Assembly (NCBI GenBank): GCA_022771185.1 | Contig: JALFCJ010000022.1 | Coordinates: 1 to 25,737 of the forward strand | From: Spirochaetales bacterium | GTDB lineage: Bacteria; Spirochaetota; Spirochaetia; Sphaerochaetales; Sphaerochaetaceae | DNA length: 25,737 bases | Direction: 5' to 3' | Part shown: positions 16,601 through 23,139 of the stretch, piece after piece | Layout: each line of letters opens with the position of its first letter | How positions within the stretch are numbered: the stretch's first letter is position 1 | Translations under genes and position numbers: made by a program | Notes under the pieces: model-generated | The model's input: the letters and a program-made list of their open reading frames with translations, nothing else | What the model was told of the DNA's origin: nothing | The model's database searches: none

Positions 16601-17362
16601 GATATTCTCTCCTCCATGGGCATGAAAGTGGAAGGCGTGAATAACGGCAAGGACGCAGTTGAAAAAGTCGTATCTCGCCACAGCGAAGGATTAGATTTCT
16701 TTGCAGCAATACTAGACTGGAAAATGCCAGGCATGGATGGAATAGAAGCTACCCGCGAAATAAGACGAAGAGTGGGCAATGATGTACCGATTATCATAAT
16801 ATCCGCCTATGACTGGTCTGAGATAGAAGAAGATGCAAAAAGAGCGGGAGCCAATGCATTCATAGGTAAGCCTCTCTTTAAATCAAGGCTTGAGAAGACC
16901 TTCTCCTCTATACTGGGAAAAGAAGAAGAGAAGCCTGTAGATAAATATATCTCCCTATCGGATCTCGAAGCATTAAAGCTCCAAGGAAAGAGAGCCCTGG
17001 TTGTTGAAGACAATGACCTCAATATGGAGATAGCTTGCGAGATTCTGGAAACCACAGGGATGAGTATAGAGACAGCGATTGATGGAATAGAAGCCGTAGA
17101 TTTGATCACCTCATCTCCTGACGGCTACTATGATATTGTCTTCATGGATATCCAGATGCCTAAGATGAATGGCTACGATGCAACAAGAGCCATCAGGGCA
17201 CAGAACAGACCATACTTGAAACAAGTTCCTATTATAGCCATGACGGCAAATGCCTTTGCTGAAGATGTACAGGCTGCAAGAACTGTAGGAATGAACTGGC
17301 ATATATCAAAGCCACTTGAACTACATGCTCTCAAAAGCGTATTAGAACGATTTATTGGGTGA
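13625..17362 (+). CDS. Soluble hybrid histidine kinase with PAS-like repeats and two receiver domains
   Basis: A 1245-residue sensor kinase. Five related PAS-like modules occupy about residues 4-720, each starting with a pattern such as L-G-S-x-Y-x-S-I-Y-x-I-D and joined by charged coiled linkers. Next come HisKA with phosphorylated H741 in SMSHDIRTPMNG, and HATPase_c with NLMGNAVKF, DNGIGM and GTGLGM. Two receivers follow: D1031 in ILDWKMPGMDG and D1175 in FMDIQMPKMNG. No membrane segment is visible, so it should sense a cytoplasmic signal. The ATG at 13625 is preferred because GGAG lies 9 nt upstream; an in-frame GTG at 13610 is the alternative. The two receivers and the separate Hpt gene imply a multistep phosphorelay to the regulator at 12727-13575. 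The signal is unknown. Confidence 0.93.
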   Translation: MEIERLIKSLGSIYTSIYDIDLTTGRYQELSSFDLVHERIGKEGDTKQGFEYFVSNMVEPPFASAMKNFVNLDTINERMEGKKKIYLEYLSPAFLNKTDKKEEQWTRCSFIDGGRDEEGNLIHVFFAVEAIHNDKIRELEALEKEKKAKEHLEVLLKEEQRHTAIIEAMGNAFDSLYFIDIENKTMRRVISQTGYHDSYGEEEDLESGINNLVYSIAKKEEAAPLLEFVQPMGLPKRLKEDKLINHDFQNKDNRWSRLSIIPINNKKGDASTFLFALSDVDNEIKNIKIKNNVIQALSSSYENVYAVSEETGIAICFRMGKEIEKLYYDSFSKGNYEDNIKTYYKNEVIEEDRHLFYAIDTPSKVLSKLTKRSEYTFNYRINRNNRIHFFQCHIVLPSLNVREFVIGFKNVNEETRLNLLHQKEMDDAIAAIEKTNKALREETAISSVLTEEYHSLFRINTTTGAMTLYRTDGDGFPPTLLSSLLKLSDYETIVDRYIDSFVHPDDRDRIRENSRLKNLLEKTSETGLYKMGFRRILAESIQYYEMNVARSVDSDTLILGMRDVDQETRRQIKVTKEMEAQREIIEGLGSEYYSILLVDVATDTVSTYRAYGEDGEAIDRHFDNNLRHWTDGVKSYAMHLVVDDDKVNFLEKLSLPYIKDNRGHDYSFTYGKKLDGDIFYLQARVAYVDTSDGGWVAVVGTRNIDDLIKKEKKQEAALREAYYAAESASKAKTDFLSSMSHDIRTPMNGIIGMTAIAASHLDDKERVKDSLEKITKASRHLLSLINEVLDMNKIESGKVQLAEDEFNLSDLIENLINMTSSQITEHNHTLNVNVSGVQHENVIGDSLRIQKIFTNLMGNAVKFTPDGGRIRLTISERPSRQEKVGCYEFVFEDNGIGMSEEFMDHIFEPFTRAEDGSERRTQGTGLGMTISRNIARMMGGDIKVESTLGVGSIFTVTIYLKLQDKNENLEKRFVDLDVLVADDDELSLESSLDILSSMGMKVEGVNNGKDAVEKVVSRHSEGLDFFAAILDWKMPGMDGIEATREIRRRVGNDVPIIIISAYDWSEIEEDAKRAGANAFIGKPLFKSRLEKTFSSILGKEEEKPVDKYISLSDLEALKLQGKRALVVEDNDLNMEIACEILETTGMSIETAIDGIEAVDLITSSPDGYYDIVFMDIQMPKMNGYDATRAIRAQNRPYLKQVPIIAMTANAFAEDVQAARTVGMNWHISKPLELHALKSVLERFIG

Positions 17363-17419
17363 TAATCAAAGAAAAGAAGAGGGATTTATCACCCAATTTA
17401 TCACCCAATTATCACCCAA
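17355..17419 (+). repeat. Three direct copies plus one inverted copy of TTATCACCCAA
   Basis: TTATCACCCAA occurs at 17386-17396, 17398-17408 and 17409-17419. Its reverse complement TTGGGTGATAA lies at 17355-17365, spanning the kinase stop codon (TGA 17360-17362). Any direct copy can pair with the inverted copy to form an 11-bp stem. The cluster may terminate the kinase message, serve as a binding array upstream of the TATAAT at 17437-17442, or be a relic of slippage. Confidence 0.7.
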
Positions 17420-17469
17420 CTCTTTTAAACTTATGTTATAATGATAAGAACGATGAGATTGAAGACAAG

Positions 17470-17978
17470 ATGAATACCATCAGAGAAAGCATTGATGAGC
17501 TTTGTTAATATTCTTCTGAAAGGGATTGTTTTGAACTCAAGGAAAATTGGTTCAATGCTATTGAATTAGGAGAATATATCTCTGCACTTTCTAATAGTGC
17601 TGCTATTGAAGGGAGAAAAGAAGGTTATTTTCTTTGGGGTGTCAATGACATCACACATGAGATTACTGGTACAAAAATCGATCCCGATCAAGATGTAAAA
17701 AATGAACCACTTAAACACTTCCTAAGAAGACAACTATCACCAGACCTGGATTTGGTTTTTTAGCAAGCAAAGACCTTAGTCAAATACATTTATCTTCCAC
17801 ACAGACAAAAGTATTAACTCTCATAAGAAACAATCCAAATGTAACAAAGCCTGAAATGGCAAGAATAACAGGTGCAAGCAACGGCACAATTGATAACTGT
17901 ATCTCTTATCTAAAAAAGATTGGCGTAATCGAAAGAATAGGATCAACCAAAACAGGATATTGGAACGTCTTGAAATAG
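17470..17978 (+). pseudogene. Decayed AlbA_2 (Schlafen-like) / winged-helix protein gene
   Basis: From the ATG at 17470 the frame reads MNTIRESIDELC, then an in-frame TAA (17506-17508), then SSERDCFELKENWF and GEYISALSNSAA through FLRRQLSPDLD. This is the N-terminal half of an AlbA_2 domain found in putative nucleic-acid-binding regulators. It stops at TAG 17761-17763. Another frame continues with FLASKDLSQ and a C-terminal winged helix (VTKPEMARITGASNGTIDN, ending at TAG 17976-17978). Adding one T in GATTTGG near 17750 would join the frames. Intact relatives have several hundred residues between these parts, so an internal deletion is also likely. A TATAAT sits at 17437-17442. The remains fill most of the 667-bp gap; no intact gene is seen there. 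Confidence 0.75.
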
Positions 17979-18006
17979 AAAGAAAACAAATTTGTTTTTG
18001 AAAATA

Positions 18007-18025
18007 CGGGGCTTTCACAGCCCCG
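18007..18025 (-). terminator. Terminator of the Vor operon
   Basis: CGGGGCT and AGCCCCG form a 7-bp GC-rich stem with a 5-nt loop. On the minus strand it is followed by TATTTTC, a modest U-tract. It lies just past the stop of the last oxidoreductase gene (18030). A 16-bp A/T-rich palindrome at 17983-17998 lies beyond it and may help on either strand. Confidence 0.8.
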
Positions 18026-18029
18026 CTTC

Positions 18030-18557
18030 TTAGTAGTTATATCCAGCTTCTACAGCCTTAAGGTTTCTTTCATACATCTCAGGATGCTTACTTACAACCT
18101 TTTTTAAAGCTTCTTCCATGCCGTTCATTCCAATTTCCGGACACTCTTTGAGAACCTTACCCAGCAATACAATGTTAGCCAAGTTTGGTGTCCCCATATC
18201 CTGTGCCATCTTTGTAGCAGGAATATAGAATGCTTTTACATCGTCTCTCTCAACTTTTCTCCCGATGAGAGTGGAATCCACAAAGATTACTCCACCCTTC
18301 TTGACTGTCTTTTCATATTTATCGAGAGAAGGAAGGTTCATGACAATAAGAACATCAGGATTGTCGATGATAGGAGAGCCTACGCTTTCGTCGCTGATAG
18401 TCACAGAGCAGGAAGCTGTACCGCCTCTCATCTCAGGGCCATAGGAAGGAAGCCAAGAAAGTTCCTTTCCTTCCGATAGAGCCTTATAAGCAAGAAGCTT
18501 TCCAGAAAAGAGAATACCCTGTCCACCGAAACCTGCAATAAGAATCTGACTTGTCAT
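18030..18557 (-). CDS. vorC: 2-oxoacid:ferredoxin oxidoreductase, gamma subunit (Vor/Kor type)
   Basis: The gamma subunit of a CoA-dependent, ferredoxin-linked 2-oxoacid oxidoreductase; it carries the CoA-interacting domain. In 175 residues the family features are clear: QILIAGFGGQGILFSGKLLA at the start, then SWLPSYGPEMRGGTASCSV, and PDVLIVMNLPSLDKYEKTV. The start overlaps the stop of the TPP subunit gene by 4 nt (ATGA), indicating coupled translation in equal amounts. It is the last gene of the T-box operon and is followed by a terminator. The 2-oxoisovalerate-type specificity is inferred from the adjacent branched-chain aminotransferase; a 2-oxoglutarate enzyme cannot be excluded on sequence alone. 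Confidence 0.9.
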   Translation of the reverse strand: MTSQILIAGFGGQGILFSGKLLAYKALSEGKELSWLPSYGPEMRGGTASCSVTISDESVGSPIIDNPDVLIVMNLPSLDKYEKTVKKGGVIFVDSTLIGRKVERDDVKAFYIPATKMAQDMGTPNLANIVLLGKVLKECPEIGMNGMEEALKKVVSKHPEMYERNLKAVEAGYNY

Positions 18558-19306
18558 ACTGAAGCCTCCTTATCTTTGTCTCTGTAGACTCCAAGAGGAT
18601 AGTAAGGGATCATCTTCTCATCCACCCACTGAAGAGCCTTCTGAGGAGTGAGTCCCCAGTTTGTAGGACAAGCTGAGATTACTTCAATAAGTGAGAACCC
18701 CTTTCCTTCCATCTGGTTTCTGAATGCCTTCTCGATTGCCTTTCCAGCGTGTTTTACGTTCTTAACGTTGTTTACAGCAACTCTCTCGATGTAATAAGGA
18801 GCATCAAGTGAAGAAAGAAGCTCAGCAACCTTAATAGGATAACCAGCTGTCTTTACGTCTCTTCCATAAGGAGAAGTCTGAGTCACCTGTCCTGGAAGTG
18901 ATGTAGGAGCCATCTGGCCACCTGTCATACCATAGATTGCGTTGTTGACGAAAATAATTGTGATATTCTCGTTTCTTGTTGCAGCATGAACTGTTTCAGC
19001 CATACCGATGGATGCCAAGTCTCCGTCTCCCTGATAAGTAAAGACGATGTTGTCTGGGAGAGAGCGCTTTATTCCTGTTGCAACAGCTGGAGCACGGCCA
19101 TGAGCCGCCTCAATCATATCGCAAGTAAAATAGTCATATGCCATAACAGCGCATCCGACTGGAGCGACACCGATGGCCTTTCCTTCGATTCCAAGATTGT
19201 CTATTGCCTCTGCAACCAAGCGATGAATAATTCCATGTGGGCAGCCCGGGCAATAATGGAACTCTTTAGATGTAAGGCTTTTTGGTTTTTCAAATACAAC
19301 TGCCAT
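18554..19306 (-). CDS. vorA: 2-oxoacid:ferredoxin oxidoreductase, thiamine pyrophosphate subunit
   Basis: The catalytic subunit that binds thiamine pyrophosphate, which attacks the 2-oxo acid carbonyl. Residues 19-24 are CPGCPH, typical of this subunit. The TPP/Mg motif begins with GDGD at 93-96 and ends with the Asn pair at 121-122 before AIYGMTGGQMAPTS. The length (250 residues) is normal for the split four-subunit enzyme. Its ATG overlaps the stop of the alpha subunit gene by one base (TAATG), and its own end overlaps the gamma gene. The reaction is reversible with low-potential ferredoxin: oxidative decarboxylation to acyl-CoA, or reductive carboxylation of acyl-CoA. Confidence 0.92.
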   Translation of the reverse strand: MAVVFEKPKSLTSKEFHYCPGCPHGIIHRLVAEAIDNLGIEGKAIGVAPVGCAVMAYDYFTCDMIEAAHGRAPAVATGIKRSLPDNIVFTYQGDGDLASIGMAETVHAATRNENITIIFVNNAIYGMTGGQMAPTSLPGQVTQTSPYGRDVKTAGYPIKVAELLSSLDAPYYIERVAVNNVKNVKHAGKAIEKAFRNQMEGKGFSLIEVISACPTNWGLTPQKALQWVDEKMIPYYPLGVYRDKDKEASV

Positions 19307-20370
19307 TATTTTGCCTCCCCATTAGCCATTTCTTCAACGCTCTTGACGATTCTCTCGACATCAGGGATCATACCGCCGCTGCGAGAACAAAGAGAAACAG
19401 GCTTTTTACATTCTTCAGCAAGTTTAACGTCTTCAATCATCTGTCCCATACTTAACTCTACACTGATAAAGCCTTTTACTTTGTCAGCAGCCTTTCTGAT
19501 AGGTTCTGATGGGAATGGCCATACTGTGATAGGTCTGATAAGACCTGTCTTTATGCCCTTCTCTCTCAAGACTTTAATAGCGTTCTTGGCAACACGGGCG
19601 GCAATACCGAAGGCAACGATGCAGTATTCTGCATCCTCCATCATATACTCTTCCCATCTTGTCTCGTTTTTCTCAACTTCTTTATATCTTTCAAACCGCT
19701 CTATATTTGTGCGTTCCAAGACTTCAGGAGAGAGATAGAGTGAGTTGACGATGTTGTGCTCTCTCTTGCACTCTGTTCCTGTAAGAGCCCAAGGCTTATC
19801 TACAGTGCAAGTTTTTGGTTCAGGAAGAACAACAGGTTCCATCATCTGTCCCATAGTACCGTCAGCAAGAAGCATTGCAGGCATTCTATACTTATCAGCC
19901 AGGTCAAAAGCAAGAGAAGTAAGGTCTGCCATTTCCTGAACACTGGAAGGAGTGAGGACAATAAGATGATAATCCCCATGTCCGCCACCCTTAGTTGCCT
20001 GGAAGTAATCGGACTGGCTTGGCTGAATTCCTCCAAGTCCCGGGCCTCCACGCTGTACGTTGACGATGACTGCCGGGAGGTCTGAACCTGCAATGTAGCT
20101 GATTCCTTCCTGCTTAAGGGAGATTCCAGGAGAAGAAGAGCTTGTCATAACTCTCTTACCTGTTGCAGCTACTCCATAAACCATGTTGATGGCGCTGATT
20201 TCACTTTCTGCCTGTAAAAATACTCCACCGATCTTCGGCATTCTCTTAGCCATATACGCAGCGACTTCAGTCTGCGGTGTAATAGGATAACCGAAATAAT
20301 GGAGGCATCCTGACCTGATGGCGGATTCGGCGATTGCCTCGTTACCTTTCATCAATACCTTTTCTGCCAT
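19306..20370 (-). CDS. vorB: 2-oxoacid:ferredoxin oxidoreductase, alpha subunit (VorB type)
   Basis: The pyrimidine-binding and transketolase C-terminal-like subunit, 354 residues from the chosen start. The characteristic N-terminal block is LMKGNEAIAESAIRSGCLHYFGYPITPQTE, with its activating acidic residue in the following AESEISAINMVYGVAATG. Later blocks are SSSPGISLKQEG and QRGGPGLGG. The ATG at 20368-20370 is preferred over an in-frame start at 20430, because GGAG lies 7 nt upstream and the extra 20 residues would overlap the ferredoxin gene and do not look like this family. It begins one base after the ferredoxin stop. Best resemblance is to VorB of 2-oxoisovalerate ferredoxin oxidoreductases, consistent with the aminotransferase in the operon. 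Confidence 0.92.
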   Translation of the reverse strand: MAEKVLMKGNEAIAESAIRSGCLHYFGYPITPQTEVAAYMAKRMPKIGGVFLQAESEISAINMVYGVAATGKRVMTSSSSPGISLKQEGISYIAGSDLPAVIVNVQRGGPGLGGIQPSQSDYFQATKGGGHGDYHLIVLTPSSVQEMADLTSLAFDLADKYRMPAMLLADGTMGQMMEPVVLPEPKTCTVDKPWALTGTECKREHNIVNSLYLSPEVLERTNIERFERYKEVEKNETRWEEYMMEDAEYCIVAFGIAARVAKNAIKVLREKGIKTGLIRPITVWPFPSEPIRKAADKVKGFISVELSMGQMIEDVKLAEECKKPVSLCSRSGGMIPDVERIVKSVEEMANGEAK

Positions 20371-20371
20371 T

Positions 20372-20578
20372 TTACTTCTCCACCTTGATGACACAGTCTG
20401 GGCACATAGTTGCGCAGAATGCACAGCCAATGCACTTTTCCTGGTCTGTCATAACCGCAGGATTGTGTCCTTTCTTGTTGATCTTGTCTTTTGCAAGCGC
20501 CAAAATGTGCTTTGGACAAGCGTCTACACAGAGGCCGCAACCCTTGCAGATGTCTTCATTAAATGTAACTTTAGCCAT
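20372..20578 (-). CDS. 2x[4Fe-4S] ferredoxin, delta subunit of the oxidoreductase
   Basis: A 68-residue electron carrier. Two canonical cluster motifs are present: C11, C14, C17, C21 (CKGCGLCVDACP) and C49, C52, C55, C59 (CIGCAFCATMCP), plus an extra C62. It carries electrons between the TPP subunit and external ferredoxin and is the usual fourth (delta) subunit of Vor/Kor enzymes. AGAGGA lies upstream of the ATG at 20576-20578, and the gene is followed after one base by the alpha subunit gene. Confidence 0.93.
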   Translation of the reverse strand: MAKVTFNEDICKGCGLCVDACPKHILALAKDKINKKGHNPAVMTDQEKCIGCAFCATMCPDCVIKVEK

Positions 20579-20587
20579 TTTTTCCTC

Positions 20588-21229
20588 TTAGTCAAAAATC
20601 CTCTTCTGGAGATTCAAGGGAACCATATCAGAAGTGGCGATACTCTTCTCAGCAGTAACTGCTACAATAGGGATTCCACTGAGCTTAGAAAGCTTATCAG
20701 CCTCACCATATGTTTCAGTTATAGTTTCCACTGTAGTTTCTGCACCTAAGTTCGAATTGTTCACTATTCCAGTAAATACCAGACCTGAGGCAACTTCGAT
20801 CTCTTTCATACAATAGTATGCGTCTTCAGCATTTCTTGTAAGGGGACGATGGAAATTAACCACATAGAACATATCATAGTTGTCTTCCTCCCTAATGTAT
20901 GGAGAAAAACGCCCCAGTGCATATGCTCCCCTTTCATCGCCTCCTATATCCAACACACCGTATCTGGACTTGTCTTCAACAAGAGCATATGCCTCGCTGG
21001 GGATGGAAGGGAGATCAACGCTGGAGTTGGCGAAAGGAAGAGCAATTACCTTCACTCCCGCCGCTTCCAACTCTTTCTGGCTGTCTTTGGTTCTGAAATA
21101 TGGATTGACGATATCGAGGTCGGCTATTTCGACGCTCTTACCACTTTTAGCCATATTCATTGCCCAGTTGACAGCCAAGTTGGTCTTACCAGAACCATAG
21201 TGGCCCAAAAAGAGGGTCAATCTCTTCAT
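20588..21229 (-). CDS. MinD/ParA-like P-loop ATPase of unknown role
   Basis: A 213-residue cytoplasmic nucleotide-binding protein. The P-loop GHYGSGKT is at residues 9-16. The next block, SVEIADLDIVNPYFRTKDS, resembles the switch region of SIMIBI-class ATPases such as MinD and cobyrinate synthetases. LDIGGDERGAYALG is a Walker B-like segment. No cysteine pair for an iron-sulfur cluster is seen, unlike Mrp/NBP35 scaffolds. The ATG at 21227-21229 overlaps the aminotransferase stop by 4 nt (ATGA); an in-frame upstream start at 21256 is less likely. Its place between aminotransferase and ferredoxin genes suggests a chaperone or assembly role for the oxidoreductase, but this is only contextual. 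Confidence 0.8.
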   Translation of the reverse strand: MKRLTLFLGHYGSGKTNLAVNWAMNMAKSGKSVEIADLDIVNPYFRTKDSQKELEAAGVKVIALPFANSSVDLPSIPSEAYALVEDKSRYGVLDIGGDERGAYALGRFSPYIREEDNYDMFYVVNFHRPLTRNAEDAYYCMKEIEVASGLVFTGIVNNSNLGAETTVETITETYGEADKLSKLSGIPIVAVTAEKSIATSDMVPLNLQKRIFD

Positions 21230-22320
21230 GCCTTGAGGCCCAGTGGGTATACCCAACCCATGTAGTCTTCGACTTTACCTGTCTGCATGCCGTAGATATT
21301 GTCGTAGAGCTTCTGAGCCAGTGGTCCTACGTTTCCGTCACCTACTGTGTAGTCCTCACCCTGGACACAGAGTGTTCCGATAGGAGAAATTACAGCTGCC
21401 GTACCGGAAGCGAAGATTTCTTCAAGTTTTCCATTCTTACTTGCCTCTTCAATTTCGTCGATGCTGAGCTTTCTCTCGCTGACAGGTACGCCCCATTTCT
21501 TCAAAAGCTGGATTACAGAGTCACGTGTGATACCAGGAAGGATTGTGCCGCTGTCAAGTGGAGCTGTGATTACTTCACCGTCAATCTTGAAGAAAGCGTT
21601 GGATGTTCCGATTTCTTCAACATATTTATGCTCCTGGGCATCAAGCCACAATACATCCTTACAGTTGTATTTGATGGCATCCTGGCTTGCTCTCATTCCG
21701 CCGCCATAGTTTCCACCAACCTTTGCATATCCTGTACCACCCTTTGCTGCACGGATATACTTGTCCTGTACATAGATTCTTGTTGGATGGAGTCCCTTAT
21801 CATTTGCTGCATAGTAGCTTCCTGTAGGGCTGAGGATAATAAGGAATCTATAGTGCTTTGCAGGAAGCACAGAGAAAGATACTTCATCACCAAAAATAAA
21901 TGGTCTGATGTAAAGAGCTGTTCCAGGAGCCTTTGGAACCCAATCTATGTCTTCTTTGATGACAGCTCTTACAGCTGCAACCAACAAGTCTTCAGGTAGC
22001 TCAGGGATACACATTCTTTCACATGTGCGTGCCATTCTCTTGACGTTCATGTCAGGTCTGAAAATCTGAATCTCGCCATCTTGTGTGCGATATGCCTTCA
22101 TACCTTCGAACATCATCTGGGCGTAATGGAGGACACAAGAAGCTGGTTCAATTAAAAGTGGTTCATGCGGTACCACTCTTCCGTCATGCCAGCCCAGGCC
22201 TTCATCCCAATCCATTGCAAACATATGGTCGGTGAAGTACTTGGCAAATCCAAGTTTTGTTTCATCTTCAGGTCTTGCCTTTGGATGAGTCGTTCTCACT
22301 ACTGGGAAATTGTAATCCAT
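21226..22320 (-). CDS. ilvE: Branched-chain amino acid aminotransferase
   Basis: A PLP enzyme that interconverts leucine, isoleucine and valine with their 2-oxo acids using glutamate/2-oxoglutarate. The 364-residue length and motifs place it in the longer fold-type IV group (BCAT type II). The PLP lysine is K200 in GTGYAKVGGNYGG. Other landmarks are HYAQMMFEGMKAYR, EIGTSNAFF and LPGITRDSV. AAGGAG lies 8 nt before the ATG at 22318-22320. The gene follows the nitrilase gene after 27 bp and overlaps the ATPase gene. In this operon it would convert the 2-oxo acid made (or used) by the Vor enzyme, linking it to branched-chain amino acids. Confidence 0.95.
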   Translation of the reverse strand: MDYNFPVVRTTHPKARPEDETKLGFAKYFTDHMFAMDWDEGLGWHDGRVVPHEPLLIEPASCVLHYAQMMFEGMKAYRTQDGEIQIFRPDMNVKRMARTCERMCIPELPEDLLVAAVRAVIKEDIDWVPKAPGTALYIRPFIFGDEVSFSVLPAKHYRFLIILSPTGSYYAANDKGLHPTRIYVQDKYIRAAKGGTGYAKVGGNYGGGMRASQDAIKYNCKDVLWLDAQEHKYVEEIGTSNAFFKIDGEVITAPLDSGTILPGITRDSVIQLLKKWGVPVSERKLSIDEIEEASKNGKLEEIFASGTAAVISPIGTLCVQGEDYTVGDGNVGPLAQKLYDNIYGMQTGKVEDYMGWVYPLGLKA

Positions 22321-22347
22321 ATCTTTTTCTCCTTAACGCACTATTTT

Positions 22348-23139
22348 CTAAAGATTGTATATCTCTTGACGCCTGTCTGAGAATACATTTATTGAATTTC
22401 TTATGTCAGAAATTACGCCCATATCTAGATTTGCTGTAATAATATTTTCTTCTTCATCCTGGGTTGACGCCAATACTTCTCCCCATGGAGAGAGAATAAG
22501 AGAAGAGCCTCCATACTGTGTCTCTCCTGCCTTTCCACATGAGTTGGAAAGGACGAGATACATCTGGTTCTCTATGGCTCTAGCCCTGGTAAGGGCCATT
22601 AAGTGTGGTACTCTCACCTTAGGCCACTGGGAGACTACAAATAATACATCCATTCCTTTTAAGGCCATAGTTCTTACTAGCTCCGGGAATCTGATGTCAT
22701 AGCAGATTATTACGCCACACTTGACTCCGTCGAGAGTAAATAGGGATATATGGTCCCCCTTTGAAAAGAACTTATCTTCGTCCATTGGAGAGAATAGATG
22801 CGTCTTATCATAGGAAGCGAGTAGTTCGCCAGTGCGGGAGTAGACATAAGAAGTGTTTCTCACTTCCGTCTTATCACTTCTTACTACAGAGCCTCCTACG
22901 ATATTTACATTTAGCTCCTTGGACAAACGGGAGAGAAGAGCCTTAGTCCTCTCCCCCTCTTTATCTGATAAAGAATATAAGTTTTCCCTTGGAAAGAATC
23001 CTAGATTCCAAGTCTCAGGCAAGACAACGGTATCTGGATTATTTTCCTTCACAGCCTTTCTTATGAGTTCCTCCGCTCTCCTGTAGTTTTCATCAGGAGA
23101 GGAGAAAGCCATATTCATTTGGATGGATGAAACCTTCAT
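22348..23139 (-). CDS. Carbon-nitrogen (nitrilase-family) hydrolase, omega-amidase-like
   Basis: A 263-residue hydrolase of amides or nitriles with the family triad E42 (LPETWNLGFF), K112 (YDKTHLFSPMDED) and C146 (GVIICYDIRFPELVR). The length and the FPE motif after the cysteine resemble bacterial YafV/Nit2-type omega-amidases, which hydrolyse 2-oxoglutaramate formed when glutamine acts as amino donor. Its start overlaps the upstream synthetase stop (TGATG), and ilvE follows 27 bp later. One attractive inference is that it clears the oxo-amide by-product of transamination, but hydrolysis of a branched-chain amide or a salvage reaction is equally possible. Confidence 0.85.
   Translation of the reverse strand: MKVSSIQMNMAFSSPDENYRRAEELIRKAVKENNPDTVVLPETWNLGFFPRENLYSLSDKEGERTKALLSRLSKELNVNIVGGSVVRSDKTEVRNTSYVYSRTGELLASYDKTHLFSPMDEDKFFSKGDHISLFTLDGVKCGVIICYDIRFPELVRTMALKGMDVLFVVSQWPKVRVPHLMALTRARAIENQMYLVLSNSCGKAGETQYGGSSLILSPWGEVLASTQDEEENIITANLDMGVISDIRNSINVFSDRRQEIYNL

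Noticed and set aside
17386..17419. CRISPR-like short repeats
   Set aside because: Only 11 bp long with at most one spacer base between copies; no spacers and no cas genes.
17781..17978. Stand-alone small winged-helix protein gene
   Set aside because: The frame has no start codon or ribosome binding site before the helix-turn-helix, so it is better read as the 3' relic of a broken gene.
17983..17998. 16-bp A/T-rich palindrome AAAACAAATTTGTTTT as an operator
   Set aside because: It sits between a pseudogene end and an operon terminator, with no promoter nearby; more likely part of termination or chance.
18986..19738. Long plus-strand open frame (about 250 codons) opposite the oxidoreductase TPP and alpha genes
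   Set aside because: It is antisense to two genes with clear catalytic motifs, its translation shows no recognisable domain, and it has no good start signal.
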